Of a DNA stretch of 42,541 bases, positions 9,398-18,390 are shown piece after piece; position 1 is the first letter of the stretch, and each line of letters opens with the position of its first letter. A program made the translations under genes and the position numbers. Origin of the DNA: Bacteroidaceae bacterium (GTDB lineage Bacteria; Bacteroidota; Bacteroidia; Bacteroidales; Bacteroidaceae); the NCBI GenBank assembly GCA_017467885.1, contig JAFUKC010000023.1, positions 1-42,541 of the forward strand. Reading direction: 5' to 3'. The notes under the pieces were generated by a model. That model did no database searches and had not been told where the DNA came from. It saw only the letters and a list, made by a program, of their open reading frames with translations.

Positions 9398-10536
9398 AAA
9401 AAATATTCGACATATATTTCAACGAACTAAAATGCTGCATAAAAGACACTGGAGTGATGGTGTTTTTTGTTCTGGTACCGTTGGGGTATCCCTTGTTATA
9501 TACTTATATATATTCGCAAGAGGTAGTAAGAGAAATTGAAGTAGCTGCATGCGATTTATCGAATAGTAAGGAGAGCCGTAAATTTCTTCGGATGGCCGAT
9601 GCTACACCCGAAATTACCATTCAATCATACTGCACCGATATGCTTTCGGCACGCACATTGATGCAACAAGACAAAGTAAAAGGCATTATTTATATACCGG
9701 AAGAGTTCTCGAACAATCTGAACAACAGTGAACAGGCACACATAAGTATATATTGCAGTATGGCAAGCCTCTTCTACTATAAATCGATACTTGTTGCATG
9801 TACCGAAACAAGCCTTGCCATGAATAAGAATATACTTATATCGAAATTGGGAGCAAGCACCGAACGTCAGGCCGAAGTGGAAAGCAGCCCGTTACTATCA
9901 GAAGCCATAGGAATAGCCAACCCATCAGCAGGATTCGCAAATTTTGTCATACCGGCAATACTGATACTTATACTGCAACAGACACTGCTGCTTGGTGTTG
10001 GAATGCGCATGGGCAGCGAACACGAACAGGGGTATCAGTTACATAAAAAAAACATATACGGAATTGCGCAGGTGGTGGGGCGCAGTACAGCCTATCTTAC
10101 CATCTACATTCCTGTAACCGCATATGTTCTTTGTGTAGTCCCGGCATTGTTCGATTTGTCGCAATTGAGCAACGCATTAACCCTCGTAATGTTTATGCTA
10201 CCCTATCTTCTCGCCTGCATCTTCATGGCAATGACACTCGGCTGTTTTGTATGGGAACGCGAAACAGCAATGTTACTGTTTGTATTTACATCTGTACCGT
10301 TTCTCTTCCTTTCGGGTATTTCATGGCCGGAAAGCGCTGTTCCTGTATTCTGGAAGGCTGTATCATGCATTTTACCTTCAACATTTGGGATAAACGGCTT
10401 TGTGAGCATAAACGAAACCGGAGCATCGCTAAATGATATATCTTTCGAGTACCATGCACTGTGGATACAATGCTGCATATATTTCGTTACTGCATGTGTA
10501 ACGACAAATATACGTTACCGAAGAAAATATTCATAA
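9394..10536 (+). CDS. ABC-2 type transporter permease (second)
   Basis: This 380-residue paralogue of the preceding permease has the same topology: an N-terminal TM, an extracytoplasmic domain of about 140 residues, then a hydrophobic C-terminal bundle. The family signature lies near FLFLSGISWPESAVPVFWKA. The two probably form a heterodimeric channel. It overlaps the previous gene by 4 bp and ends the operon at a perfect inverted repeat. The missing ATPase must be supplied from elsewhere, unless the complex is fuelled differently. Confidence 0.92.
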   Translation: MKKIFDIYFNELKCCIKDTGVMVFFVLVPLGYPLLYTYIYSQEVVREIEVAACDLSNSKESRKFLRMADATPEITIQSYCTDMLSARTLMQQDKVKGIIYIPEEFSNNLNNSEQAHISIYCSMASLFYYKSILVACTETSLAMNKNILISKLGASTERQAEVESSPLLSEAIGIANPSAGFANFVIPAILILILQQTLLLGVGMRMGSEHEQGYQLHKKNIYGIAQVVGRSTAYLTIYIPVTAYVLCVVPALFDLSQLSNALTLVMFMLPYLLACIFMAMTLGCFVWERETAMLLFVFTSVPFLFLSGISWPESAVPVFWKAVSCILPSTFGINGFVSINETGASLNDISFEYHALWIQCCIYFVTACVTTNIRYRRKYS

Positions 10537-10540
10537 ATCA

Positions 10541-10586
10541 TACGACAAACATCCTTGGCAGGATTCTGCCAAGGATGTTTGTCGTA
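10541..10586. terminator. Bidirectional terminator with perfect 20-bp stem
   Basis: The arms 10541-10560 and 10567-10586 are exact reverse complements, with a 6-nt loop (GGATTC). It sits between two convergent transcription units, the exporter operon (plus) and the glycogen operon (minus), and can serve both. The T tract is weak on the plus side. Confidence 0.75.
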
Positions 10587-10627
10587 TTAAAGGATAGAAT
10601 TATAACTCTTTAAATAAACGGAGTGGT

Positions 10628-11950
10628 TTACTCCTCTTTTTTTGCAGATCTTTTTGCTTTTGTAGCAGCTTTAGCCTTCAACGATTCAATCTCGGCCTCA
10701 AGTTGTACAATCTCAACCTCTTGATTCTCTATAACCTGTTTCAATGCACCCAACTCCTCGTTATCGATATCCTCGGGATATTGAGCACGTACACGTGCCA
10801 TGAAGTCACCAAGAATATTCATATAGTTGGTAAATGCATCGTAGGGCGATTCATATATGCATCTCTCGGGAATAATACCGTTCTGCTTTGTTGTCATGAA
10901 TCGGAAGTTATCGGCTGCCTGCAGATAATCCCAATCCTGTTTCAATTTCTTATCGTCGGAGAGAGACACACGCTCGGCCACACTATATAACTTATCGAAT
11001 GCCTCGCGCTGCAGAGTGTTTCCAAGCCACGAACTTGCATCACGCTCTTCGTCCATCCAAGAGAGAGGATAGGGAACTTCCAACGGACCCACCGATTTAT
11101 GTTTCTCAACAATCTCGGAAGGTGTAGAGAATGTAATGCCACGCTCTTTGGCCAATACCGGAATTGCCTTAAGGAATTCCAGAATATTGGATGAAAGCGG
11201 TTGTGCAATACCGAATGCGGTAAGGTTCATGAATATATTCACAATCTGCTCGTCTTTGGGGAGCGTTGCAATCCAATCGACATAAGTCTCGGCAAAAAGC
11301 GGATACTCATCCCAATCGGGGTTTGAGAAACGAAGAGAAATATCATCGGACAATTTATAGTCGCGAAGCAACAGTTTCAAGCCGGGAGCAGTGCTGCAGT
11401 TGTAGAGGAAGTGAGGACTCTTCCATGCAAGAATATGCTTTGCACCCTCCGACAACATACCTTTAAAGCCCATCGATGCTGCCATCTCGCCAATCTCATC
11501 AGAATAGATAAGACCCGAGTTACGCAATACTTTCGGTTTTTGTCCGAACAGCTCCTTAATCTTACGGTTCATGCGTTTCACCTCCTCGGCAAACACTGCG
11601 GGAGAAGCCAACGAGGAGAGACCATGTGAATAGGGCTCGGAAAGGAACTCGCAGCAACCGGTTTTATTAATCTCCTTCAATAGTTCGATTACCTGCGGAG
11701 CATACAGTTCGAGCATCTCCAAACCAACACCCGATACAGAAAGAGCCACCTTAAATGCACCTTCGCCCTCCTTAATCATCTCGAGTAATGCCGTAAGTGC
11801 CGGTACATAGGATTTTTCGGCAACCTCGGTAACTGCACTCTCGTTTGCATAGTCATCATAATAGTAGTGATCGCTACCTATGTCGAAGAAACGATAACGT
11901 TTCAACTGTCTGAGTTGATGAATCTCGAAATAGAAACAAATTGTTTTCAT
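10628..11950 (-). CDS. GH57-family alpha-amylase/glucan enzyme
   Basis: This 440-residue protein resembles glycoside hydrolase family 57 proteins found beside glycogen genes in Bacteroidales. It opens with ICFYFEIHQLRQLKRYRFFDIG and has the conserved region CEFLSEPYSHGLSSL, where a Glu would be the expected nucleophile. An Asp-rich stretch, NPDWDEYPLFAETYVDWIA, follows later. The family cleaves or transfers alpha-1,4/1,6-glucans in the cytoplasm; there is no signal peptide here. The last 45 residues are a coiled coil with a Lys/Ala-rich tail, outside the enzyme core. It is the third gene of the operon, 19 bp after the glycosyltransferase. The exact activity (amylase, branching or glucanotransferase) cannot be decided. 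Confidence 0.88.
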   Translation of the reverse strand: MKTICFYFEIHQLRQLKRYRFFDIGSDHYYYDDYANESAVTEVAEKSYVPALTALLEMIKEGEGAFKVALSVSGVGLEMLELYAPQVIELLKEINKTGCCEFLSEPYSHGLSSLASPAVFAEEVKRMNRKIKELFGQKPKVLRNSGLIYSDEIGEMAASMGFKGMLSEGAKHILAWKSPHFLYNCSTAPGLKLLLRDYKLSDDISLRFSNPDWDEYPLFAETYVDWIATLPKDEQIVNIFMNLTAFGIAQPLSSNILEFLKAIPVLAKERGITFSTPSEIVEKHKSVGPLEVPYPLSWMDEERDASSWLGNTLQREAFDKLYSVAERVSLSDDKKLKQDWDYLQAADNFRFMTTKQNGIIPERCIYESPYDAFTNYMNILGDFMARVRAQYPEDIDNEELGALKQVIENQEVEIVQLEAEIESLKAKAATKAKRSAKKEE

Positions 11951-11969
11951 ATTATTATCTTATTATTTT

Positions 11970-13229
11970 TCAAGCCATTACTTTTTCATATAAATTACGC
12001 AGTTTCAGGGCTACTTTTTCCCAGGTGATGTTATCCACCTCGCGACGTCCTTCAACCTTCAAATACTCGTAAAGCGATTCGTTGTTGCAAATAGAATATA
12101 TTGCATCGGCCATAGCATTGATATCCCAATAATCGGTTTTAATACATTTATCAAGAATCTCGGCACAACCCGACTGTTTAGAGATGATTGTTGGAACATC
12201 GCACTGCATCGCCTCGAGCGGTGATATACCAAACGGTTCACTCACCGAAGGCATAATGTATACATCGCTGGCCTTAAGGCACTCATACACCTGACGACCA
12301 CGCATAAAACCGGGGAAGTGGAAACGATCTGCTATACCGCGCTGTGCTACAAGTTTTATCATATCGTTCATCATATCGCCACTGCCGGCCATGCAAAAAC
12401 GGATGTTGCGTGTCTTGCGTAAAACCATCGCAGCAGCCTCCACAAAATACTCGGGACCCTTTTGCATCGTGATACGGCCAAGGAAAGTTACGAGTTTCTC
12501 ATTTGGTATTTTCTTTGGTTCAATATCAAGAATATCCTGCGACAGAGGTGTAACGGCATTATGCAATGTAGAAACCTTATCGGGGTGCTGATGATATTTC
12601 TCAATTACGGTACGACGTGTAAGCTCGCTCACACATACAATGTGATCGGCATGATCCATACCATTCTTCTCTATAGCATACACTGTGGGGTTAACATTAC
12701 CACGACTGCGGTCGAAATCGGTAGCATGCACATGAACAACAAGCTTCTTACCCGATACCTGTTTTGCATGTATTCCGGCCGGATAGGTGAGCCAATCGTG
12801 CGAATGTATTATATCGAATTCTTCGGCACGCGCAACCACACCGGCTATAATGGAATAGTTGTTAATCTCTTCGTGCAGGTTCTGGGGATAACCGCCTGCA
12901 AACTCCATACAACCAAGGTCGTTGGTATTCATGTAGCTGAAATCGCCATACACATGGTTGCGATAGTGATAGTATTCATCGGGACGAATGATTTTGCCTA
13001 CACGAGATTCTACGTAGCTGGAATCGACATCCTTCCATACAATAGGTACTGAATTCATACCTACGATTCTCAAGAAACTGTTATCTTCATCGCCATAGGG
13101 TTTCGGGATACAGAACTTAATCTCGACGTCTCCTTGCTCGACAAAGCCTTTGGTCAGTCCGTAACTTGCTGTTCCAAGACCACCGGAAATATGCGGGGGA
13201 AACTCCCAACCGAACATTAATACTTTCAT
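11970..13229 (-). CDS. Glycosyltransferase, glycogen synthase-like (GT4/GT5 fold)
   Basis: This 419-residue GT-B protein opens with MKVLMFGWEFPPHISGGLGTA, the starch/glycogen synthase-type N-terminus with a KxGGL-like glycine loop. The C-terminal nucleotide-sugar domain has VTFLGRITMQKGPEYFVEAA and the E-x7-E signature in SEPFGISPLEAMQCDVPTI. In Bacteroidales this gene sits between a GH57 protein and the debranching enzyme and is thought to elongate glycogen from nucleotide-glucose; the donor is not proven. It lies 5 bp from the debranching gene and 19 bp from the GH57 gene, so all three form one minus-strand operon. Confidence 0.9.
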   Translation of the reverse strand: MKVLMFGWEFPPHISGGLGTASYGLTKGFVEQGDVEIKFCIPKPYGDEDNSFLRIVGMNSVPIVWKDVDSSYVESRVGKIIRPDEYYHYRNHVYGDFSYMNTNDLGCMEFAGGYPQNLHEEINNYSIIAGVVARAEEFDIIHSHDWLTYPAGIHAKQVSGKKLVVHVHATDFDRSRGNVNPTVYAIEKNGMDHADHIVCVSELTRRTVIEKYHQHPDKVSTLHNAVTPLSQDILDIEPKKIPNEKLVTFLGRITMQKGPEYFVEAAAMVLRKTRNIRFCMAGSGDMMNDMIKLVAQRGIADRFHFPGFMRGRQVYECLKASDVYIMPSVSEPFGISPLEAMQCDVPTIISKQSGCAEILDKCIKTDYWDINAMADAIYSICNNESLYEYLKVEGRREVDNITWEKVALKLRNLYEKVMA

Positions 13230-13234
13230 ATCAA

Positions 13235-15187
13235 TTATCCCTCCATTTTAGATTCGTACTGTTTAAGTATATGGCTTGTCCTGAGGATTGCCGAAACATT
13301 CATTGCAAAGGCCACAGCTCCACGTCCTTTGAACGGCGGGTTACCATCGAACACTTCGGGAATAGAACCGACGCAGTGTTGAACAATCTCGTCCTCATAA
13401 CCAATCATCTGTCTTTCAACAAATGATATACCACTTGTTTTATATATCTTAAGATATGCTTCGTAGTAGAAACCGCCCAGCCAAGGCCATACGGTACCCT
13501 GATGATATGCATAATCGCGTTGTATCTGCGGGCCTACATAATTAGGATTATAACCCACACTCTTTGGAGAGAGAGAACGCAAACCGCGAGGTGTCAGAAG
13601 CTCGCGTGTAACTATATCAAGAACTTTTTTCTTCTGTTTAGAATCGAGTGGAGAATAATCGAGTGCTACAGCCATAATCATATTGGGACGTACACTCCAA
13701 TCGACATAATCGCCATCGACATAATCGTACAAATAGCCATACTCATTGAGGAATACATCGCTGAAAGCTGTACCTGCAAGCGCAATAAGACGCACGAGCC
13801 AATCGGCTACGCTGTAATCGTTCATTCGGGCAACTATCTCTTGTGTAAACTTTAGAGCATTATACCACAAAGCATTTATCTCGACAACATAACCTGTACG
13901 CGGAACTACCGGACGCCCATTGGCTGTTGAGTTCATCCATGTAACAGCCTTGTCTTTTCCGTTTGTCGACAACAGGCCGTTGGGCATAAGACGAAGATTA
14001 AGATGGTTGTTGCCATGGATATAATTCATTATCTTAACAACCAAATCGCCGTAAAGATTGCGGCAAGCATCCATACCACACTCTTTTGCATACTGTTGGA
14101 TGGCCCAAACAGCCCACAAAAGAACATCGGGATGCTCCATCTCGTAAATCTTGCATTCGCTTGGACGGTCGGCTATATAATCTTCGATGGCAATTCGGGC
14201 AGTACGCATCACCTGTTCGAATTCATCCTTTTTGCCTAATGGAAGGGTAAGGCCGGGCAGAGAAACGAATAGGTCGCGAGCACGACATTTGAACCAGGGA
14301 TAACCTGCCAATATATAGATGTGCTCGCCTTGTACATTAAAGAATTGGTTACCTGCACACTCCATACAGTGCATGAAGTTATCGCGCGGAGTACGTATGC
14401 GCTCTTCGTGGTCGAAAGCAGCCTTCATGGTACGTGTACTGATAGGGTCGATTCCACCCGAGAACACTATACTTTCACCGGCTTTCATCTTAACTTCGAA
14501 ATATCCGGGAACAAACAGATCTTCGTTGAAATCGTATCCGCGTTCAAGCTCTTTCACATACTCTATGCCACGATACCAATCGGGACGATATACAAACTCG
14601 TTCTTCTTGTTGAGCTGCATGTAGAGGTCGGGGTACCCCGAATACATGCACATGCTTATTCCGTTCTCAACCTCTCGGAAACTCTTGTTGGCTATATTAT
14701 TCTCGTGAGTATACTCACGGACACTGCGGAACGCAAGGAAGGGACGCAAACGCAATGTAACAGCTGTATTTGCTTTCAACAGGGTGTAACGAATAAGAAT
14801 TCTGTTCTCGTGATGCACAAAGGCTTTCTCTTTTTTAAGCCATACGCCACCCACATTATAGATTGTGGTGGGCACACGCTCCCATGCAAACTCGCGAATG
14901 TATTTGTTGCCACGAGGACTGAAATTGTCGGCGTTGTACTTATGCAAGCCGAGGTTAAATTCGGCACCATGCAGAACCACTGTTTCATCGAGCGACGACA
15001 GCAGAACATGGTTCTCATCATCAAGTTGCGGAATCGGAACAACCAACAACCCATGATACTTACGGGTGTTGCAGTCAACGATTGTCGAGCAGTGATAAGC
15101 GCCTGAACGGTTAGTCCTAAGGATTTCCTTTTGCAACGACTCTTCCAAGTTCGTCATCAGAGTTTTTTCGAATCGCAAATAACTCAT
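13235..15187 (-). CDS. Glycogen debranching enzyme (amylo-alpha-1,6-glucosidase type)
   Basis: This 650-residue protein has an N-terminal bacterial debranching-enzyme domain (about residues 15-230, with SGAYHCSTIVDCNTRKYHGLL). The C-terminal (alpha/alpha)6 domain of the GDE_C/GH133 type runs from about residue 270 to the end. The conserved blocks GRPVVPRTGYVVEINALWYNAL and QGTVWPWLGGFYYEAYL are visible. The enzyme removes alpha-1,6 branches during glycogen breakdown in the cytoplasm. It is the first gene of the glycogen operon, with a good promoter 50-80 bp upstream. Confidence 0.94.
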   Translation of the reverse strand: MSYLRFEKTLMTNLEESLQKEILRTNRSGAYHCSTIVDCNTRKYHGLLVVPIPQLDDENHVLLSSLDETVVLHGAEFNLGLHKYNADNFSPRGNKYIREFAWERVPTTIYNVGGVWLKKEKAFVHHENRILIRYTLLKANTAVTLRLRPFLAFRSVREYTHENNIANKSFREVENGISMCMYSGYPDLYMQLNKKNEFVYRPDWYRGIEYVKELERGYDFNEDLFVPGYFEVKMKAGESIVFSGGIDPISTRTMKAAFDHEERIRTPRDNFMHCMECAGNQFFNVQGEHIYILAGYPWFKCRARDLFVSLPGLTLPLGKKDEFEQVMRTARIAIEDYIADRPSECKIYEMEHPDVLLWAVWAIQQYAKECGMDACRNLYGDLVVKIMNYIHGNNHLNLRLMPNGLLSTNGKDKAVTWMNSTANGRPVVPRTGYVVEINALWYNALKFTQEIVARMNDYSVADWLVRLIALAGTAFSDVFLNEYGYLYDYVDGDYVDWSVRPNMIMAVALDYSPLDSKQKKKVLDIVTRELLTPRGLRSLSPKSVGYNPNYVGPQIQRDYAYHQGTVWPWLGGFYYEAYLKIYKTSGISFVERQMIGYEDEIVQHCVGSIPEVFDGNPPFKGRGAVAFAMNVSAILRTSHILKQYESKMEG

Positions 15188-15236
15188 CTCTTATAATTTA
15201 ATTTTGGTAAAACTCGTATAGTTTACATATCACTTT

Positions 15237-15268
15237 CAAATGTAGACATTTAAAATATGAATAACAAA
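15237..15268 (-). promoter_or_regulatory. Promoter of the glycogen operon
   Basis: On the minus strand TTTG (15268-15265) is followed after 20 nt by TACATTTG (15244-15237), a close match to the Bacteroidota -33/-7 consensus. Transcription would start near 15230, about 43 bp before the debranching-enzyme ATG. Confidence 0.6.
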
Positions 15269-15384
15269 TTTAATAGAGTCTTTTTTTAAAAAATGTAAAA
15301 AAGGAGGATTTCCGACAACTATTTTCAACTATTTCAGGAGTCGTTCAAATTAAATAATTAATTATATGTACAAAAAGTTCTTTC

Positions 15385-17511
15385 TTAATCGCGGAACAAC
15401 GACACCGATATTTTATAACCTACCTTATAGAATTGTGTATTACGCAGACTCACAAAAACGCCTAAATCGAGATAGGGAGTTTCCACACCGTAACCTATTT
15501 CGGTATACGGAAGCAATTGCGACATAATCAACAAATTGAAATATATCTTTTCATTTTGCAGAAAATTTACACGAGGCATCATCTTCTGCAACATCATAAA
15601 AGGTGATTCATAAGTTGCATTTGCCCTAAAGTATTTATTGGCCGAGTTGTACCACTCCGAATCGAGCAACTGAAATACCCCGCCCAACTTATCGCTTCTA
15701 TCCACCGGGAGGTTGCTCGGCTTAAGAAAAGCATAATCTACAAAATAGAGGTCTTTAGTATAGAAGAAACCGCCACCACCCACACGCAGATAGAGATTGT
15801 CGCTCTCGTTCACCCTTAATTTATACTGTATATCGAGTTCGGCACTTGTATAAATGCTTCGTGCCCCGAACAATCCACTTACACCCTGCTCTACGTCGAA
15901 CGAAAAACGTGGAAGTTTAGAACCCAAATTCACTTTCCGGTTATTACGCATATAATAATACATTCCCGGATGCCAAGTGATGCGGATATGAGGAGCGAAC
16001 TGTGAGTACTGTTTTTTCAACCGAAAGCCTTCGGACTCCAATCGGCGTTGCCCATCACCAATAAGCCTTCGAGCATGAAAATTGACACCCGCCAACAATT
16101 CAAGGCCGTTGGCAATCTCGCGGCTCACGTCCACATTAATATAATGATTCCTGAAATAATTCAGTTTAAGGTCCTCAAAATTCAACGAATCGAGTGCCAT
16201 ATCCTCAATACGTTGCAACATCAAACTGCTATAGGTATTATTCATTGCACCCAACTCGAGATGCATTGCACCAAGATGCAACGGGTCGAACAGATAACGC
16301 CCGGCGACCTTCCAATAAAAAGCACCCTGTTTAAAATTATATCCTATGACAGGTTTTATCCTTAATTCGCGGTTTTTCGACAAAGAGGTATAGAAATTAA
16401 ACGCAATACGATAGGACAAGCCCCTCGACGAACTGTAATCGAGATACGAAGGATTCAATATCGGCGACATTTTTATTTCACTGTCATTCCACTCCATCGA
16501 ACGACTCGAGAGCATTTGGTCACCAACACTCCACAACCAAAAGTCTATGCCGTTATTCAAACTTTTTTGCATACCGGCACTACCAAACAGCACTCCTTTT
16601 TCTATATAAAAGAGGGAATCGGAAGATGTCAGCGGCATTGCCCTGTAGCGGTGTATATACTGTTCGCGACCAATGAGGGTATCCCCCATCACATTCGGTT
16701 CGATGGTGCTTGTCAGATTGTAAGGATTATCGGGAAGAGGCATTGAATCCAACGGAAGAATATCGGTATAGTTGTATCGCCCGTCTGCCGTAACCTTCAG
16801 TTTATTGCCCAGAAAATCGTAATCGAGCACAAGCGTTACCGCTTCGACAACAGTACGTCTGCCGGGGGCGTCACCCATTTTGTAATATATATTAAAACGC
16901 CCCTGCTCGTCCCATCCTTCGGCATAAAATTCACATAAAAAACCCGAAGAATCCAGTAGCAACCACCCTTTTTCGAACAACTTAATATTATCGATGCGCT
17001 GTTTAAAGCAGAGTTTTATACAGCCATCGACAAACTCCTCTCCTACACTGAAATCATATACATCTCTATTTCTTTTATAAAGCGGCGAAAGGTATTTACC
17101 CTCGAACAACGTTTCATCAAAAATATCGGGGCGCATAAATGCCATTACACGTTTCATCTCACCGCTACCATGCCTGTGTGTTGTCAAATATGCCCTGCGT
17201 GATATTTCGGGAACTGTATAATATGGGAAAAAGACATCGTAGTACAACTCCGAAAGATATCGTTTCTCGCCTTTATCGAAACGAGTCATATCGGGAAAAA
17301 TGTTCAGAAAGATGTTTTTACGTTCGACATCCACATACTGTTTCACGTAAAGATGCCCGCGAGCTTCGCCAATATTGAAATCGCCTTGCTTTATTCTTTT
17401 GTACAATGAATCAAGCAGAACGTTGCACGATTCATCCGGCATAGCGGCAATTGCAGGCGTCATAAGCAACACCTGCAACAGCATAATCAACATCGGCACA
17501 AACAACCTCAT
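15385..17511 (-). CDS. Outer-membrane beta-barrel protein, DUF5686-like
   Basis: This 708-residue protein has an N-terminal signal peptide (about residues 1-23, ending TPAIAA). The mixed N-terminal domain (about 25-270) contains LYVKQYVDVERKN and KLCFKQRIDNIKLFEKGWLLLD. From about residue 330 there are many alternating aromatic/polar strands, and the protein ends in an aromatic strand (KVGYKISVSLFRD), as expected of an outer-membrane barrel. The layout resembles the DUF5686 family of Bacteroidota, but without an obvious carboxypeptidase-like N-terminal repeat. The gene follows kdsA by 72 bp on the same strand. The function is unknown; family assignment is by overall pattern. Confidence 0.8.
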   Translation of the reverse strand: MRLFVPMLIMLLQVLLMTPAIAAMPDESCNVLLDSLYKRIKQGDFNIGEARGHLYVKQYVDVERKNIFLNIFPDMTRFDKGEKRYLSELYYDVFFPYYTVPEISRRAYLTTHRHGSGEMKRVMAFMRPDIFDETLFEGKYLSPLYKRNRDVYDFSVGEEFVDGCIKLCFKQRIDNIKLFEKGWLLLDSSGFLCEFYAEGWDEQGRFNIYYKMGDAPGRRTVVEAVTLVLDYDFLGNKLKVTADGRYNYTDILPLDSMPLPDNPYNLTSTIEPNVMGDTLIGREQYIHRYRAMPLTSSDSLFYIEKGVLFGSAGMQKSLNNGIDFWLWSVGDQMLSSRSMEWNDSEIKMSPILNPSYLDYSSSRGLSYRIAFNFYTSLSKNRELRIKPVIGYNFKQGAFYWKVAGRYLFDPLHLGAMHLELGAMNNTYSSLMLQRIEDMALDSLNFEDLKLNYFRNHYINVDVSREIANGLELLAGVNFHARRLIGDGQRRLESEGFRLKKQYSQFAPHIRITWHPGMYYYMRNNRKVNLGSKLPRFSFDVEQGVSGLFGARSIYTSAELDIQYKLRVNESDNLYLRVGGGGFFYTKDLYFVDYAFLKPSNLPVDRSDKLGGVFQLLDSEWYNSANKYFRANATYESPFMMLQKMMPRVNFLQNEKIYFNLLIMSQLLPYTEIGYGVETPYLDLGVFVSLRNTQFYKVGYKISVSLFRD

Positions 17512-17583
17512 GCAATATCAACAACAAAACGATAAAAAAGAGTGACGGATACACAATGAAAACACCCGCCTAATAGCGGCAGG

Positions 17584-18387
17584 CTATTTTACTGCAGCCC
17601 TTACCTTTATTAATTTATCGAGCAAATCCTCCAGCAAATCAAGACGCAACATATTTGCACCATCACTCTTTGCCTCGGCCGGATTTTCGTGTGTCTCAAG
17701 AAAAATACCATCGGCACCTACAGCTACGGCAGCTTTTGCCATTGTTTCTATCAACTCGGGCATACCGCCTGTCACTCCGGCACTTTGGTTTGGCTGCTGC
17801 AACGAGTGTGTTACATCCATCACAACAGGATAGCCGAATGTACGCATTTGAGGAATAGAGCGAAAATCCACAACCAAATCTTGATAGCCGAATGTTGTTC
17901 CGCGCTCGGTAAGCATCACCTGACCGGCACCACCCTCCGACACCACCTTATCGGCTGCAAATTTCATAGCCTGTGGCGACAAGAACTGCCCCTTTTTGAT
18001 ATTCACTATACGGCCGGTCTTTGCTGCAGCTGTAAGCAAATCGGTTTGACGGCAGAGGAATGCAGGTATCTGCAACACATCCACATATTCGGCTGCCATC
18101 TCGGCCTCTTCGGGCGAATGTATGTCGGTAACTACAGGAATGTTGAATGTCTCTCTTACACGTCTTAATACTCGCAATGCCCGTTCGTCACCTATTCCCG
18201 TAAAGGAATCTATTCGTGAACGGTTGGCCTTGCGATACGAACCTTTAAACACATAGGGTATATTTCTTTCACTTGTCATTGCCACCACCTTCTCGGCTAT
18301 TCTAAGCGCCATATCCTCACCCTCGATAACACAAGGACCGGCAAGCAGAAAGAAGTTATCGGTAGCTGTTAATTCTCTGATTGTCAT
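17584..18387 (-). CDS. kdsA: 3-deoxy-8-phosphooctulonate synthase (Kdo-8-P synthase)
   Basis: This 267-residue TIM-barrel enzyme condenses phosphoenolpyruvate with arabinose-5-phosphate to make Kdo-8-phosphate, the precursor of the LPS inner-core sugar Kdo. The signature blocks are present: LLAGPCVIEGEDMALRIAE near the N-terminus, VFKGSYRKANRS, VVTDIHSPEEA, NIKKGQFLSPQAM, TERGTTFGYQDLVVD and the C-terminal GIFLETHENPAEAKSDG. The Cys in GPCVIE is conserved in family members generally and does not by itself decide metal dependence. The gene lies 3 bp after the lipid-kinase-like gene, in an operon with miaA. Confidence 0.97.
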   Translation of the reverse strand: MTIRELTATDNFFLLAGPCVIEGEDMALRIAEKVVAMTSERNIPYVFKGSYRKANRSRIDSFTGIGDERALRVLRRVRETFNIPVVTDIHSPEEAEMAAEYVDVLQIPAFLCRQTDLLTAAAKTGRIVNIKKGQFLSPQAMKFAADKVVSEGGAGQVMLTERGTTFGYQDLVVDFRSIPQMRTFGYPVVMDVTHSLQQPNQSAGVTGGMPELIETMAKAAVAVGADGIFLETHENPAEAKSDGANMLRLDLLEDLLDKLIKVRAAVK

Positions 18388-18390
18388 AAC

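Noticed and set aside
12462-13052. Plus-strand open frame (196 codons) opposite the glycosyltransferase gene
   Set aside because: It is an antisense frame with no conserved motif; the minus-strand gene is well supported.
14321-15106. Plus-strand open frame (261 codons) inside the debranching enzyme gene
   Set aside because: It is an antisense shadow of a gene with clear domains; its sequence has no motif and no promoter.
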